Origin: Brevibacillus reuszeri
GTDB taxonomy: Bacteria; Bacillota; Bacilli; Brevibacillales; Brevibacillaceae
Direction of reading: 5' to 3'
Length of the DNA stretch: 64,000 bases
Assembly: GCF_001187725.1 (NCBI RefSeq)
Contig: NZ_LGIQ01000007.1
Location: 122,324-186,323, forward strand
Under the pieces are notes generated by a model. That model worked only from the letters and a program-made list of their open reading frames with translations, did no database searches and had not been told where the DNA came from. Shown piece after piece: positions 50,590 through 61,964 of the stretch (its first letter is position 1; each line of letters starts with the position of its first letter). The position numbers and the translations under genes are program-made.

Positions 50590-51065
50590 CGCTTTCGAGA
50601 GAATGGATTCATCCATGACGGTTACCAGCTATGATTCCGAACTCTCTTAGTTTTCAATATAAGGTGATTCTAGCAATTCTAAGAATCTGTACAGTTGCGG
50701 GTATGGAATGGGATTCGGATGTAGCTTCGTCTTAAAAAGTATCACTTCTAAAATTTGCATGAAGTCTACGATAAAACGAACGGGGAACGTTGGTTCAAAA
50801 AAACAGCGGGAGTCTAGGACTTTATTTTCTGGTCCATGGCTACCGCTGTTTTATTGGTAGGGTGTGTCTGACTCTCTAATAAATGAGGCTGTAAATTATT
50901 TCTAAATAAAGGCCGTCTATTCTGTGATATTCACGCTATCTTAATTTCGATTATTCCGAAAGTATTTTCCGTGGGCTTTGCAGTTATTAGAGGGAATTCA
51001 TTAACCTTCTGGGCATACGTGCATAGGCTACAGTGAAAATCGAATTTCGCAGAAGGGGAATCGGG
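50590..51065 (+). other. Spacer with a long hairpin
   Basis: I see no gene. A hairpin with AAAACAGCGG/CCGCTGTTTT arms spans about 50801-50855. The - frame 50931-51251 is a shadow of the following gene. Confidence 0.4.
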
Positions 51066-51491
51066 ATGCGATATTATTACGGAGAACAAATGCCACTGCG
51101 GATTTTGGATGAGGGCGAGTTTTGGAAGCTTCAGGAGGCAGAACATACGGAGGTAATACGGGCGCTTGTACCCAATCTGGAGCCCCAATTTGTTCAGGCT
51201 CTGCAAGCTTGGGAACAGGCTTTGTCGCGCACTCAAGCCAAGTTCGTCCAAAAAATCGAAACGGCTGTACGAGGTGGACAGTATCTTCGGCCGGAGTTTT
51301 ACAAGGACGTGCTGGATCTTGTGAAGTTTGCCTTACAAGAAAGCCAACAATTTATTTTGTTGCTGGATCAGTTGGGTACCGAGAGCGAAGCATTAAAGCA
51401 TAATCCAACGGCCATCACGGTTTTGAACCACATTCGCCGCGAATCGGAGTATTTTATCGGGATTGCCCAAGCGCTGCTGTACGAGCAGTAG
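51066..51491 (+). CDS. DUF2935-type ferritin-like protein (short)
   Basis: From ATG 51066, behind AGAAGGGGA, 141 residues. Helical throughout (EGEFWKLQEAEHTEVIRALV, QFVQALQAWEQALSRTQAKF, DVLDLVKFALQESQQFILLL, ATAVLNHIRRESEYFIGIAQ-like end). The E...E..H first-helix signature and His/Glu distribution resemble one half of DUF2935 proteins, which have two ferritin-like repeats. If that holds, this is a single-repeat, possibly dimeric form. Role unclear, perhaps spore-associated. Confidence 0.7.
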   Translation: MRYYYGEQMPLRILDEGEFWKLQEAEHTEVIRALVPNLEPQFVQALQAWEQALSRTQAKFVQKIETAVRGGQYLRPEFYKDVLDLVKFALQESQQFILLLDQLGTESEALKHNPTAITVLNHIRRESEYFIGIAQALLYEQ

Positions 51492-51618
51492 CCTTCGAGA
51501 GATTGGTAGAGGACTTTTTCGTGAAATGTACAGGAAGAACAGCTATCTCTTAACATCTTCCTGATTTAATACTTTCACAGCGTTAAAAGTTAAAAGCTTT
51601 GAGGAAGGAGGGGAATAA

Positions 51619-53787
<2,169 letters not shown>

Positions 53788-53791
53788 AAGT

Positions 53792-53828
53792 AAAAGCGGC
53801 TAATTCACCGAATTGGTCGCTTTTTTAG
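53792..53828 (+). terminator. Terminator of the collagen-like gene
   Basis: AAAAGCGGCTAATT/AATTGGTCGCTTTT arms (two imperfect pairs) followed by six T. Confidence 0.7.
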
Positions 53829-53926
53829 TTCGTCTTCAATTTTTAATCGATTAGAAATGAAGAAATAATACCAACTTATTTTAGTAACAGCAGTAAAGGT
53901 TCGAATTATGGTTTCATACTATAACT

Positions 53927-54904
53927 ATGAATAAACAAATAAATACGAAATATAAGCGTAAACGGAAGCAATGGGAGCAAGAGAGCCAACCGCCGACTGA
54001 AACACTGAGGCGGGAATCGTTGTTTAAATCTCTTGGATTTGCTGCAATGGCATCGCTTTTTGTGTCACTTCTTTTAATTGGAATATTTTCGGCTCTGATC
54101 CTTTCGATCAAATTCCCCTTCATGGGATGGTTGTCCTTTCTGTCGGGGGATCTGAAAATGCTGGCGATCAATGCTTCAGCTGTGTTCCTGGGCATTTTTT
54201 TGTTCATGAGCGGAACAGCGCTATCCGGCTACTTGCGGCCACCGTATTCCATTGTAATGTCGCATGATCGGATTCAATTCTCGAAATGGGGCAGCCTCTA
54301 CGATGTGGCGTTCGATGAACTGATCGGCGTCGAGCAAAAATTCAGAATCGCACGCTTCCGTTTTTTCTGGTTGCAAGAATACATTCTATATACGCCCGAG
54401 CAAGTCATCAAACTGCCGATTAGATATATTGAGGGCCATTATAAAGTGGAGAATCGGTTGTTGCAAATAAATGAACGGCTGAATAATCGGAGATTGGAGG
54501 CGCTTGAAGCAACGGCGCAGTTGCAAGCAAGTACAGATTCGTCCATATCCCCCGCGACTCGAATAACACTTACTTACAGCACGATAAAGACCCGGCGGAT
54601 CGTCGTAGATTATGAGCATAATCGGATTATTTTTTCTGAAAAAAATCAATTGCCCGCAGATCAAATCAGGAAAATCGTCGTAGATTGCAATGCGAGCCTG
54701 GAAAACAATGGATGTAGAAAGATCATATTCCAACAGCATGATGGCAGGAACTTTACCACCAAAACGAAAAATTATGCATGCTCGGACGAGGAGTGGTTCA
54801 CGCTGCTGCAAAATTTGCATATAGCCGCATGGAAGCTGAACATTCCCCTTGAGGTCGATATGCCGCCGAATCGACCGCTTCATATTTTTTCTGTCATCGA
54901 CTAG
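53927..54904 (+). CDS. Membrane protein with two N-terminal helices, unknown
   Basis: 325 residues: basic cytoplasmic start, helices LGFAAMASLFVSLLLIGIFS and INASAVFLGIFLFMSGTALS, then a PH-like beta domain (SHDRIQFSKWGSLYDVAFDE, FFWLQEYILYTPEQVIKLP) repeated in a second version (TRRIVVDYEHNRIIFSEKNQ). The duplicated beta unit and membrane anchor recall bacterial PH-domain/YdbT-like proteins. No clear Shine-Dalgarno sequence precedes ATG 53927. Function unknown. Confidence 0.65.
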   Translation: MNKQINTKYKRKRKQWEQESQPPTETLRRESLFKSLGFAAMASLFVSLLLIGIFSALILSIKFPFMGWLSFLSGDLKMLAINASAVFLGIFLFMSGTALSGYLRPPYSIVMSHDRIQFSKWGSLYDVAFDELIGVEQKFRIARFRFFWLQEYILYTPEQVIKLPIRYIEGHYKVENRLLQINERLNNRRLEALEATAQLQASTDSSISPATRITLTYSTIKTRRIVVDYEHNRIIFSEKNQLPADQIRKIVVDCNASLENNGCRKIIFQQHDGRNFTTKTKNYACSDEEWFTLLQNLHIAAWKLNIPLEVDMPPNRPLHIFSVID

Positions 54905-55159
54905 AAGGAGAGGGCGTCTTAGGAAAGCAGATCCCATTTAATACGGCTGAAGAATACGCCAATTTTAAAGTACGGTTCGATAAGCCCATTTTGTCGTTTA
55001 ACTAAAAGGAGAACGATAGCACAAAAACGCAAGGCTGCCTGCATGATCGGCAGCCTGTTCAGCTATAGGGAAGTTTAGCGGAGCGAATGTGAAGGTTTTT
55101 CTAAACAGCCAAAGAATTATTAATGGAACAAAAGTAGCCGCAGAGGAAGGGAAATAACC
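54905..55159 (+). other. Spacer with a short unrecognised open frame
   Basis: A short frame (GKQIPFNTAEEYANFKVRFD, to a stop near 55004) could be the end of a lost gene, without a start. A weak hairpin (GGCTGCC..GGCAGCC, about 55032-55054) follows. Confidence 0.3.
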
Positions 55160-55723
55160 ATGACATTTACTGAACTGAAAGGCAATAGAATATCGTTAGT
55201 CCCACTTGAACTACAACATGCAAACTCGTTGTTTCAATGCTCAAGGGACGACCGCATTTGGGAGTACCTCCCCAAAAAGATTCATACAATAGAAGATATG
55301 CAACAGTTCATCTCTACGGCAATTTTAGGCAGGCAACGTGGAGAAGAGTTCCCATTTTCTGTATTCGATAAACAACTTGGCAAAATAGTTGGAATGACGA
55401 GATATTTACGAATCTCATCAAATGACAAAAGTCTTAATATCGGGTGGACGTGGTATTCCCCCGAGGTTTGGAGAACGGCTGTAAACACGGAATGTAAATA
55501 CCTATTATTAAAGTATGCATTTGAACAATGGAATGCTGTTCGCGTTGAAATAATAACGACCACAAATAATAACCGCTCTCAAAAAGCTATTGAACGGTTG
55601 GGGGCAAAAAGGGAAGGGATTTTAAGAAAGAAATATAATGGATTAGATCATGTCTTTTTCAGTATTATTGATGAGGATTGGCATGAAGTTAAAAACCGCC
55701 TCGAGGCTTTTTTTGTGCGGTGA
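55160..55723 (+). CDS. GNAT acetyltransferase, RimJ/RimL-like
   Basis: 187 residues; GGAAGGGAAATAACC before ATG. Landmarks are NRISLVPLELQHANSLFQCS, IGWTWYSPEVWRTAVNTECK (the variant CoA loop of RimJ/L-type enzymes, WRTAVNTE for the usual GxG loop) and ITTTNNNRSQKAIERLGAKR with the last RKKYNGLDHVFFSIIDEDW. The normal Q/RxxGxG/A phosphate loop is replaced by a WxTxVNTE motif, as in many homologues. N-acetylation of proteins or small molecules is likely. Confidence 0.88.
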   Translation: MTFTELKGNRISLVPLELQHANSLFQCSRDDRIWEYLPKKIHTIEDMQQFISTAILGRQRGEEFPFSVFDKQLGKIVGMTRYLRISSNDKSLNIGWTWYSPEVWRTAVNTECKYLLLKYAFEQWNAVRVEIITTTNNNRSQKAIERLGAKREGILRKKYNGLDHVFFSIIDEDWHEVKNRLEAFFVR

Positions 55724-55869
55724 CTCTGAACGGCTGAACTAAAACCAGCTAATATCTTGTCAATAATTATCTCTATATTCTTTAAAACTCGATGATTTAC
55801 TAAAGATGCGCATGACAAATATCCTTCCGGAAACTTAGTGGAAGGATTTTCTTTTGTTGATCTTTTTTG

Positions 55870-56231
55870 GGAGTTAAGCTAAATCAAGAAAAGACCGTTT
55901 ACTTCTTAATACGGCATAGATCCAATGAAGAAGTTTGTTTACACAGGCTATAACTGCCACTCTGTACGGTTTTCCTTCTTCACGCTTCTAGTCGTAGACT
56001 TCCTTTAGTTTTTTATTGCAGGAGCTTCTTAGCCCATCAAAGCTCCACAAGTTACAAGGCGTATCTAAGGTCGTTTGGATCCTCGCTTGTTAATGCGATT
56101 GGCTGTTGCTGTGAATTTCCCTGACGAGTATACAATTGGTTCTACTCCTGCATACCCCGGCTGCCATAATGGTACGAATTCTTAAATGAACGAGGTCAAC
56201 CAGTAAAAACTGGCTGATCTCATAATACGAC
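55870..56231 (-). mobile_element. IS110-family transposase remnant
   Basis: Reading - gives pieces of the C-terminal (transposase_20) half of an IS110-type enzyme: GYAGVEPIVYSSG, NRINKRGSKRP, then YDxKREEGKPYRVAVIACVN followed by KLLHWIYAVLRSKRSFLDLA. Stops and frameshifts separate them. IS110 elements use a bridge/seek RNA to choose target and donor; no intact non-coding end is identifiable here, so this is a dead relic. Nothing else is recognisable in 55724-56285. Confidence 0.7.
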
Positions 56232-56345
56232 GGGCTCGATAGTTCAATGGAGCAAAAAGGTTGAAAAGGAGTGGGATATTGAATATGGAATATTTTTAAA
56301 TATCTCTTTCAAATTCTATGTATTGTCATTTTATTTCCAACTGCT

Positions 56346-56753
56346 ATGTCTCTTATTTATTCGATTAATAGTCCGGTTGCTTCTTCTCAAACGAAGCCAT
56401 ACATACCTGTTGAAACGAGAACTTACACTGTAAACCAGCAAAGAAATAATGATCAGTCTACTTTTGACTTCGATGATGATATTAAGCGTTCATGGTCCAT
56501 AGGAATAGACCGACTTAAGGTGTCTACCACAGATTATTTACAATTCAATTACTTTGAGACCAATAAGATTACACAAAAAATGGGGGATGAAGAAGCAACC
56601 TCATTTAATGATACTTTGCTGGAGTCTTTTATCAGTGTGAGGAAAAAGGGTGACTTAGTTCCTGTAGTTTTAATGAATAAAGAATTAAGTAAGTCAATTT
56701 TGGTTTTTCAAGAAAATGAAGGAAAAGGTGGATTTGTAGGCATCAATTGGTAA
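56346..56753 (+). CDS. Exported protein of unknown function
   Basis: At least 135 residues from ATG 56346. In frame upstream, back to ATA 56283, the DNA encodes a good membrane/signal segment (WNIFKYLFQILCIVILFPTA), and AAAGGAG sits about 11 nt before that ATA. Without it the protein has no leader. The mature part is Asp/Thr-rich and beta-like (PVETRTYTVNQQRNND, RSWSIGIDRLKVSTTDYLQF, LVPVVLMNKELSKSILVFQE). The real start may be a non-standard ATA, or the original ATG was lost. Family unknown. Confidence 0.6.
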   Translation: MSLIYSINSPVASSQTKPYIPVETRTYTVNQQRNNDQSTFDFDDDIKRSWSIGIDRLKVSTTDYLQFNYFETNKITQKMGDEEATSFNDTLLESFISVRKKGDLVPVVLMNKELSKSILVFQENEGKGGFVGINW

Positions 56754-56858
56754 AAAGGCATGAGTATTCAATTTGACGAGTGGAACAACATGTACATGAG
56801 TTGAATTAGTAGATGATGTTATAATCATATCCAATAGGGATTTAAATGAAGGAGACTT

Positions 56859-57857
56859 ATGGATTTGAAATCAAAAATTGTTAAATTCTATGAGTTTGGT
56901 AGCCCTAAAGACGTATTAAAGATTGAATATACAAAAATAGAACCACCGAAAGATAATGAAGTACTTGTTCGAATGCTAGCACGCCCAATAAACCCTTCCG
57001 ACTTAATACCAATAAGAGGTTCTTATTCTCATCGTATTTCTTTACCCAATATCCCCGGTTATGAAGGGGTAGGTATTGTAGAAGATGTAGGACGTCTAGT
57101 TCCTCCAAATCTGATTGGTAAACGAGTTTTGCCTTTGCGTGGGGAAGGTACATGGCAAGAATTTGTTAGGACATCTGCTCAATTTGCAGTTCCTATACCT
57201 GATTTTATTGATGATTACACAGCTTCGCAGATGTATATAAATCCAATTACGGCGTTAGTGATTTGTACAGAAGTTTTAAAACTAAGTCCGCATGATGTTT
57301 TATTGGTCAATGCGTGTGGTTCTTCTATTGGGCATATTTTAGCTCAGTTATCGAGAATTATTGGCTTTCGATTGATTGCGGTTACTAGAAATAACCAATA
57401 CACAGAGGATTTACTTAATCTGGGTGCCTGGTATGTAATCGATACATCTAAAGACCCACTACATGAAACCGTTATGGAATTAACGAATGGAATTGGTGCT
57501 GATGCTGCTATTGATTCTGTTGGAGGTTTATCTGGAACCAATTTAGCTTTTTGTGTACACCCAAATGGGAAATTTTTAACCATTGGACTTTTATCAGGAA
57601 TACAAGTTAACTGGACAGAAATTATAAATAAGGCAAAAGTAAATGCTACTATGTTTCATTTACGGAATTGGAATGCACAAGTATCGACGGATAAATGGCA
57701 AGAAACATTTCGTACTTTGATAACGTTGCTAAGAGATAAAAGATTGAGTTTGATGATGGTCGATTCAATCTTTGACTTGTTAGACGTAGAGAAAGCTATT
57801 GATGCTGTCGAAGGTGCTAAAAAAACCAAAGGGAAAGTCTTTTTGACAAGCAGATAA
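56859..57857 (+). CDS. MDR-superfamily oxidoreductase (zinc-free, enoyl-reductase-like)
   Basis: 332 residues, RBS GAAGGAG. N-terminal GroES-like part (NEVLVRMLARPINPSDLIPI, NIPGYEGVGIVEDVGRLVPP) and Rossmann fold (LLVNACGSSIGHILAQLSRI). The catalytic and structural zinc Cys/His ligands of true alcohol dehydrogenases are missing, as in quinone reductases and mitochondrial-type 2-enoyl thioester reductases, which it resembles most. NADPH-dependent reduction of an activated double bond is the likely chemistry. Ends at a bidirectional terminator. Confidence 0.88.
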   Translation: MDLKSKIVKFYEFGSPKDVLKIEYTKIEPPKDNEVLVRMLARPINPSDLIPIRGSYSHRISLPNIPGYEGVGIVEDVGRLVPPNLIGKRVLPLRGEGTWQEFVRTSAQFAVPIPDFIDDYTASQMYINPITALVICTEVLKLSPHDVLLVNACGSSIGHILAQLSRIIGFRLIAVTRNNQYTEDLLNLGAWYVIDTSKDPLHETVMELTNGIGADAAIDSVGGLSGTNLAFCVHPNGKFLTIGLLSGIQVNWTEIINKAKVNATMFHLRNWNAQVSTDKWQETFRTLITLLRDKRLSLMMVDSIFDLLDVEKAIDAVEGAKKTKGKVFLTSR

Positions 57858-57880
57858 ATGTGAAGGTGAAAGGTGGTCTT

Positions 57881-57918
57881 TAGGCAACAAAAAAAGAGGG
57901 GTTCTCCGCCCCTTTTTT
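57881..57918. terminator. Bidirectional terminator
   Basis: An AAAAAAAGAGGGG...CCCCTTTTTT stem lies between the convergent MDR and MFS genes. Confidence 0.8.
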
Positions 57919-58110
57919 CTATTTCCGTCAATACATCTCCGAATGAATTGTCTTTCCTCACCAACACTGAACAGTACCATATCTAAGCCGTAAAAAACGC
58001 GTTCGGGGCAACTCCAAAGAAGTCCACCCCTCTCAGAGAGGAGCGCCAGAGGGAACACTTCCGTACGACGCAAAATGACTATGTTCTTCTTCGTTTCGAT
58101 GATTCTCCAT

Positions 58111-59619
58111 CTACATAACAGCTGAGTCATCATTTCGAGCGGCTGGAGCTTTTGAAACAAGCACGCCCTTGCCTAAGAAGAAGCAGATGACGACGGCGGC
58201 TATAGCGAAGGCAAGAGCGAGACCGAACTGATGATGGAAGGCGTTTGTCAGGACTCCCGTCACCTTTTCCCTAATCTCAGGCGCCAAGCCCGGCAGATTT
58301 AGATCGTTCACATTGAAATCTGCGTTGCCTCCGGGAAGAACGTCCTTCAGGGCGGTCAAGCCGCTATTCAGCCGCCCGGCCAGCAGACTTCCGAAGGCGC
58401 TCATGCCAATGCTGGCGCCGATGCTTTGAAACAGCTGCACAGTGGACTGCGCGACGCCTCGATCCGCTTCTTCTGCGGATTCCTGAATGAGCAGGGTATC
58501 CCCGGCCATCAGGGTTCCGTTGCCAATACCAAAAATGAAGAAGCAGAGGGCAGGATAGAAGAAGCTTTGGTCTGGATGGATCCTGAGGGCCATCAGTAAT
58601 CCCGCAACTGGGAATAGAAACGAAACGCTGAACAATGTACGATAGGGCATGCGGGAAATTAGGTAGCTACATGCTAGTCTGAACGGGAGGGAGCCTGCCA
58701 TTAACATCAGCGTAAAGTAGCCGGATACCGTTGCCGAGAAGCCCATGGCGATCTGAGCGTAATACGGAAAGGAGGACGCAGTCCCCATCATACCGCACAT
58801 CACCGTGAACATCAGGAGGGCCATGACGACGATGTTGCGGTTTCGCAAAATGCGAAGGGGAATGATGGGATCCGCGGCACGGCGTTCGACGAGTAGAAAC
58901 AGAACAAGCAGGACACCGGAAGCACCGAGCAACGTCAGCACCAGCGGAGAGGTCCAGGTCAGGCCATTATTCTCGATTAATACGGGAGTAAGGAGCAAGG
59001 ACAGGATGGCTCCCATCAGAGTGAGGGCTCCGGCGTAATCCACTGAGCGCGATTCACGGAGTTTTTCTTCATGCAGTCCAATAATCATCAGAAGGGCAGC
59101 CAGCGAGCTAACGGGAAGATTGATCAGGAACACCCAGTGCCAGCTAATATGATCCACCACATAGCCGCCGATCATTGGACCAACCAGCTGGGGCAGAATC
59201 ATCATGATGCCGAACAGTCCTTGCAGCTTGACGCGCTGCTCCAACGTAAAGGTTTCTCCGAAAATGACCATGGCCAGTGGCATCAGACCGCCTGCACCGA
59301 CCCCTTGGATACCGCGGCCTAGAAGCAAGAGTTCCATCGTGGGAGCAGAGCCGCTCACGAGGGAGCCGAGAATAAAGAGAGTGATACTGATCAGATAAAG
59401 TCGTTTGCGTCCGAAGATGTCGGACAGCTTGCCCATGATGGGCATGCAGGCGGCCATCGTCAGCATGTAAATGCCGGCTACCCAGCCGTACAGCGTCATG
59501 TCGTGCAGATCCCGGATAATGGTGGGCATCGCCGTCGAAATCACAGTTTCATCGAGCCCCGAAAAGATCATGCCGATCATGAGGGCGATAAAGACAAACA
59601 TCTTGTTGGTCTGTTTCAT
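58111..59619 (-). CDS. MFS drug:H+ antiporter, DHA2 (EmrB/QacA) type
   Basis: 502 residues, RBS GGGGGG before ATG 59619. Motif C-like and DHA2 marks: GMIFSGLDETVISTAMPTII (the LDxTVVNVALP motif in the first helix), GKLSDIFGRKRLYLISITLF (motif A), GIQGVGAGGLMPLAMVIFGE and WVFLINLPVSSLAALLMIIG (WRWxFxINxP motif). About 14 membrane helices. It exports lipophilic drugs or antibiotics using the proton gradient. Divergent from a TetR gene with shared operators in the 124-nt spacer. Confidence 0.92.
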   Translation of the reverse strand: MKQTNKMFVFIALMIGMIFSGLDETVISTAMPTIIRDLHDMTLYGWVAGIYMLTMAACMPIMGKLSDIFGRKRLYLISITLFILGSLVSGSAPTMELLLLGRGIQGVGAGGLMPLAMVIFGETFTLEQRVKLQGLFGIMMILPQLVGPMIGGYVVDHISWHWVFLINLPVSSLAALLMIIGLHEEKLRESRSVDYAGALTLMGAILSLLLTPVLIENNGLTWTSPLVLTLLGASGVLLVLFLLVERRAADPIIPLRILRNRNIVVMALLMFTVMCGMMGTASSFPYYAQIAMGFSATVSGYFTLMLMAGSLPFRLACSYLISRMPYRTLFSVSFLFPVAGLLMALRIHPDQSFFYPALCFFIFGIGNGTLMAGDTLLIQESAEEADRGVAQSTVQLFQSIGASIGMSAFGSLLAGRLNSGLTALKDVLPGGNADFNVNDLNLPGLAPEIREKVTGVLTNAFHHQFGLALAFAIAAVVICFFLGKGVLVSKAPAARNDDSAVM

Positions 59620-59639
59620 GTGCAATCCCCCCGTCAAGA

Positions 59640-59743
59640 TAGTCTAACGGTGTTAGGTTGAGCCTTACAGTGTTAGATGATATCATGGGCCTATGAACCT
59701 GTAAAGCATAAACTTACACTGTTAGATAAAAAGGAGGATACCG
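59640..59743. promoter_or_regulatory. Divergent operator region with three repeats
   Basis: Three related sites occur: CTAACGGTGTTAG (59644-59656), CTTACAGTGTTAGAT (about 59665-59679) and CTTACACTGTTAGAT (about 59713-59727). The shared ACxxTGTTAG core and dyad character fit a TetR operator. They lie between the MFS pump and the TetR gene and probably repress both. Confidence 0.7.
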
Positions 59744-60427
59744 ATGAAGAAGCAGCCGCCTCAGATTTCGGAGGATAAGATATTGGAAGCCTCATGGGAG
59801 CTTCTTGGGGAGGAGGGCATCGAGAAATTCAGCATGAGGCGATTGGCCGACCGGCTGGGGATTCAGGCTCCCTCTCTGTACTGGTACTTCAAAAGCAAGC
59901 AGAAACTTTACCAGCGTTTGGCTAACCAGGTATCAATAATTATCTTGGAGGAGTTCGACTCTGATGGAAACTGGAAGGATCAGCTGGCGAAGTTTGCGGT
60001 AACGATACGAACTGTGCTCTGCCGGTACCCCTGCTCTACGCAGATCATGATGCTGACGCTGCCCCTTGAGCCAGACATCATCCGGTTCACAAACCGTATG
60101 CTCCTCTGCGTGGAATCGACTCCACTTGAACAAGAGCAAAAATTACAAGCAGTTTTTACACTTACGAATTATGTCTTGGGATTTGTTCTGGACGATTATC
60201 AAGATCAGCTCAATGTCTCGGCTATCCTTACTAAGGACCAGGGTGTACACCCGGGCGGGGAAATAATCCGCCTTTTGGACTCCATGAGCGAGACGGATGC
60301 GGGATTGTTCCGGAGGATGTACAAGAGCGGGCTGTACGAGCTGATGGGGACTGACGGAGCGTTTGAGTTCGGCTTGAACGTGATTTTGTTGGGGATTGAG
60401 CAGGTGATAAAGGAACAGGAGAAGTAA
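59744..60427 (+). CDS. TetR-family transcriptional repressor
   Basis: 227 residues, RBS AAAGGAGG. The helix-turn-helix is EKFSMRRLADRLGIQAPSLYWYFKSKQKL, split in the usual way, with the C-terminal part resembling TetR_C (PCSTQIMMLTLPLEPDIIRF). The TetR-type recognition helix with SLYWYFK is typical of tetracycline-repressor relatives. Likely ligand is a drug exported by the divergent pump. Its gene overlaps no other and is followed by a short frame with RBS at 60478. Confidence 0.9.
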   Translation: MKKQPPQISEDKILEASWELLGEEGIEKFSMRRLADRLGIQAPSLYWYFKSKQKLYQRLANQVSIIILEEFDSDGNWKDQLAKFAVTIRTVLCRYPCSTQIMMLTLPLEPDIIRFTNRMLLCVESTPLEQEQKLQAVFTLTNYVLGFVLDDYQDQLNVSAILTKDQGVHPGGEIIRLLDSMSETDAGLFRRMYKSGLYELMGTDGAFEFGLNVILLGIEQVIKEQEK

Positions 60428-60477
60428 AAGTAAAAAAAGCTCATCTGGTTGGGCGTGATAGACAGGAGGTAGATACG

Positions 60478-60561
60478 ATGATAAACGGTATTGAAGATGA
60501 ATTGTCTCTGCACTTGAAGAAGTTTATAACTTCCCCATTTAATGATGACAAGAGAAGATGA
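60478..60561 (+). CDS. Short peptide or start of a lost gene (27 aa)
   Basis: ATG 60478 stands 7 nt after a good ACAGGAGGT. The 27-residue frame (INGIEDELSLHLKKFITSPF) ends at TGA 60561. The next open frame is the broken PLD-like gene, so this may be a small regulatory peptide or the surviving beginning of a deleted gene. Confidence 0.35.
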   Translation: MINGIEDELSLHLKKFITSPFNDDKRR

Positions 60562-60570
60562 CAGAGGGAA

Positions 60571-61008
60571 TCAGTTTTTGGAAGCGCTGGTATACCGATC
60601 AAAATAAACTCACACAGCGACCTGATGTACCGGCTCATGGTAGTGAGGGATGCGTCGGTAGCAAAATCCTTTTATGAGCAGTTCGAAAGAATGTGGAACG
60701 GCACAAAGAACTTTCAATCTGTAAACTACACGATCGCTTAACCAGCTTCTGCTACGCCAACTCAAGCACCGGTTAAACCAGCCAGCCCGACACCAGCTAA
60801 AGTACCTTCAAAGGCATGTGAAAAACCGACAATAAAAGGGAACAAAAATTCAAAGATATACCATATCCCTGGCGGACAATCTTACGACAAAAATACAGCA
60901 AATATTTAATGGTTCTGCTCTGAAGTAGTTGCTCAAAAGGCAGGATATAAGAAAGCTCAAAAATATAAACTGTCTCAACCAATAATACCTGATCGTAGTG
61001 ATCCTTGA
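60571..61008 (+). pseudogene. Phospholipase-D-like / sunset-domain protein, with two in-frame stops
   Basis: In one frame from about 60571: FGSAGIPIKINSHSDLMYRL, then VAKSFYEQFERMWNGTKNFQ (the C-terminal end of PLD-like nuclease domains), TAA 60739, a Pro/Thr-Ala linker, and KGNKNSKIYHIPGGQSYDKN, TAA 60907, WFCSEVVAQKAGYKKAQK. The latter is the sunset domain (CxI KGN..S.IYH.PG...Y..T....WFCSE.EA..AGYR.). The frame is intact apart from two stops and lacks its 5' half, so it is a decayed PLD-like gene of phage or plasmid type. Confidence 0.65.
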
Positions 61009-61621
61009 AATGAAGGTATATACAAAAACAAAACCGCTCTTATTCTGAGCGGTTTTGTTTTTATCTTGCTAGGACAAGGGGAAGCCGAACCTTGCTTCAA
61101 TGGGTGAAGACCACGGAAACTGCTAAGTACTTGGAGCGGCAGTGAAGAATCCTCCGGCGTAAGGGAATTGGCATGGTATGAAAGGATGATGTGAACTGGG
61201 GAGACGCTCCTCTGCAAGGAAAGAAAATTTTTCTAAACCCGTAGCAAAGTCATCTATAAGTCCAAAAGATGAAAGGATTACTAGCACGCACCTACCTAAA
61301 ATCTAGTAACCTTCACCTGAAATCTAGCGGATTTATTACATGATAGGTTCCTCATATAATGTTTACAAAGTCCAGCGATTACCACGATCACGCTCATCAC
61401 CACCAGCGGGTGAACATTCAGTTCGGGAAGCCCCAAGAAAAGTACCGGCCAGCAAGGCGGATATAGGTGTCTTGGTAATCGCTATGTTAAAGAAACCGAA
61501 GGATAAAACAAACCAGCAAATGCATAACTGCGTTGGTGCTTTCCCGCTTTTATTTTTTTGCTGAATTTCGTAGGCTGAATAAGTGGCTGGAAGCGAAAAA
61601 CCATCAAAGGAGGATTAGTCA
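61009..61621 (+). other. Region without a recognisable gene
   Basis: A terminator-like hairpin with AACAAAACCGCTC...GAGCGGTTTTGTT arms plus T-run is at about 61025-61062. The rest shows no frame I can support; open frames on either strand are shadows. Confidence 0.45.
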
Positions 61622-61795
61622 ATGAAAGCTACAATATACGGCATCGAGATCGAAGGCACGCCAACGGAAATCGCGGAATTGAAGTTGCGTATTGAAACTT
61701 GGATCAAAAAGCAAGCATGCGTGACGAATCCGACTCCATTCAAGGCACCTCCTAGGTGGGTAATATCGGAAACGACAACGACCTCACAGAAATGA
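61622..61795 (+). CDS. Small phage/mobile-type protein (57 aa)
   Basis: ATG 61622 is behind CAAAGGAGGA. The start KATIYGIEIEGTPTEIAELK resembles the N-terminus of many phage or plasmid small proteins that control replication (beta-hairpin then helix). The C-terminal part (PFKAPPRWVISETTTTSQK) is disordered. Unrecognised function; a second small gene follows at 61827. Confidence 0.6.
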   Translation: MKATIYGIEIEGTPTEIAELKLRIETWIKKQACVTNPTPFKAPPRWVISETTTTSQK

Positions 61796-61826
61796 TCCAG
61801 CATTATTTCGTGAAGGGGGAGTATGA

Positions 61827-61964
61827 ATGGCTACTTGGAATCTCGCGAGTAATGACGAATTAAAGGAGATAATCGATGACGATACCATCGACTATACAAT
61901 ACGAAAAGCCAAGCTTTGCGAACTGTTGTCTCGGACGATTGGGGAAAGTATGCAAGAGGCATAG
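61827..61964 (+). CDS. Small protein (45 aa), probably co-transcribed
   Basis: ATG 61827 follows GAAGGGGGAG. The product (ATWNLASNDELKEIIDDDTI, then RKAKLCELLSRTIGESMQEA) is acidic at first and helical at the end, as in small phage or recombination accessory proteins. 31 nt downstream of the preceding small gene. No known family. Confidence 0.55.
   Translation: MATWNLASNDELKEIIDDDTIDYTIRKAKLCELLSRTIGESMQEA

Noticed and set aside
59071..59322. + frames across the MFS gene
   Set aside because: Shadows of a strongly supported - strand DHA2 transporter.
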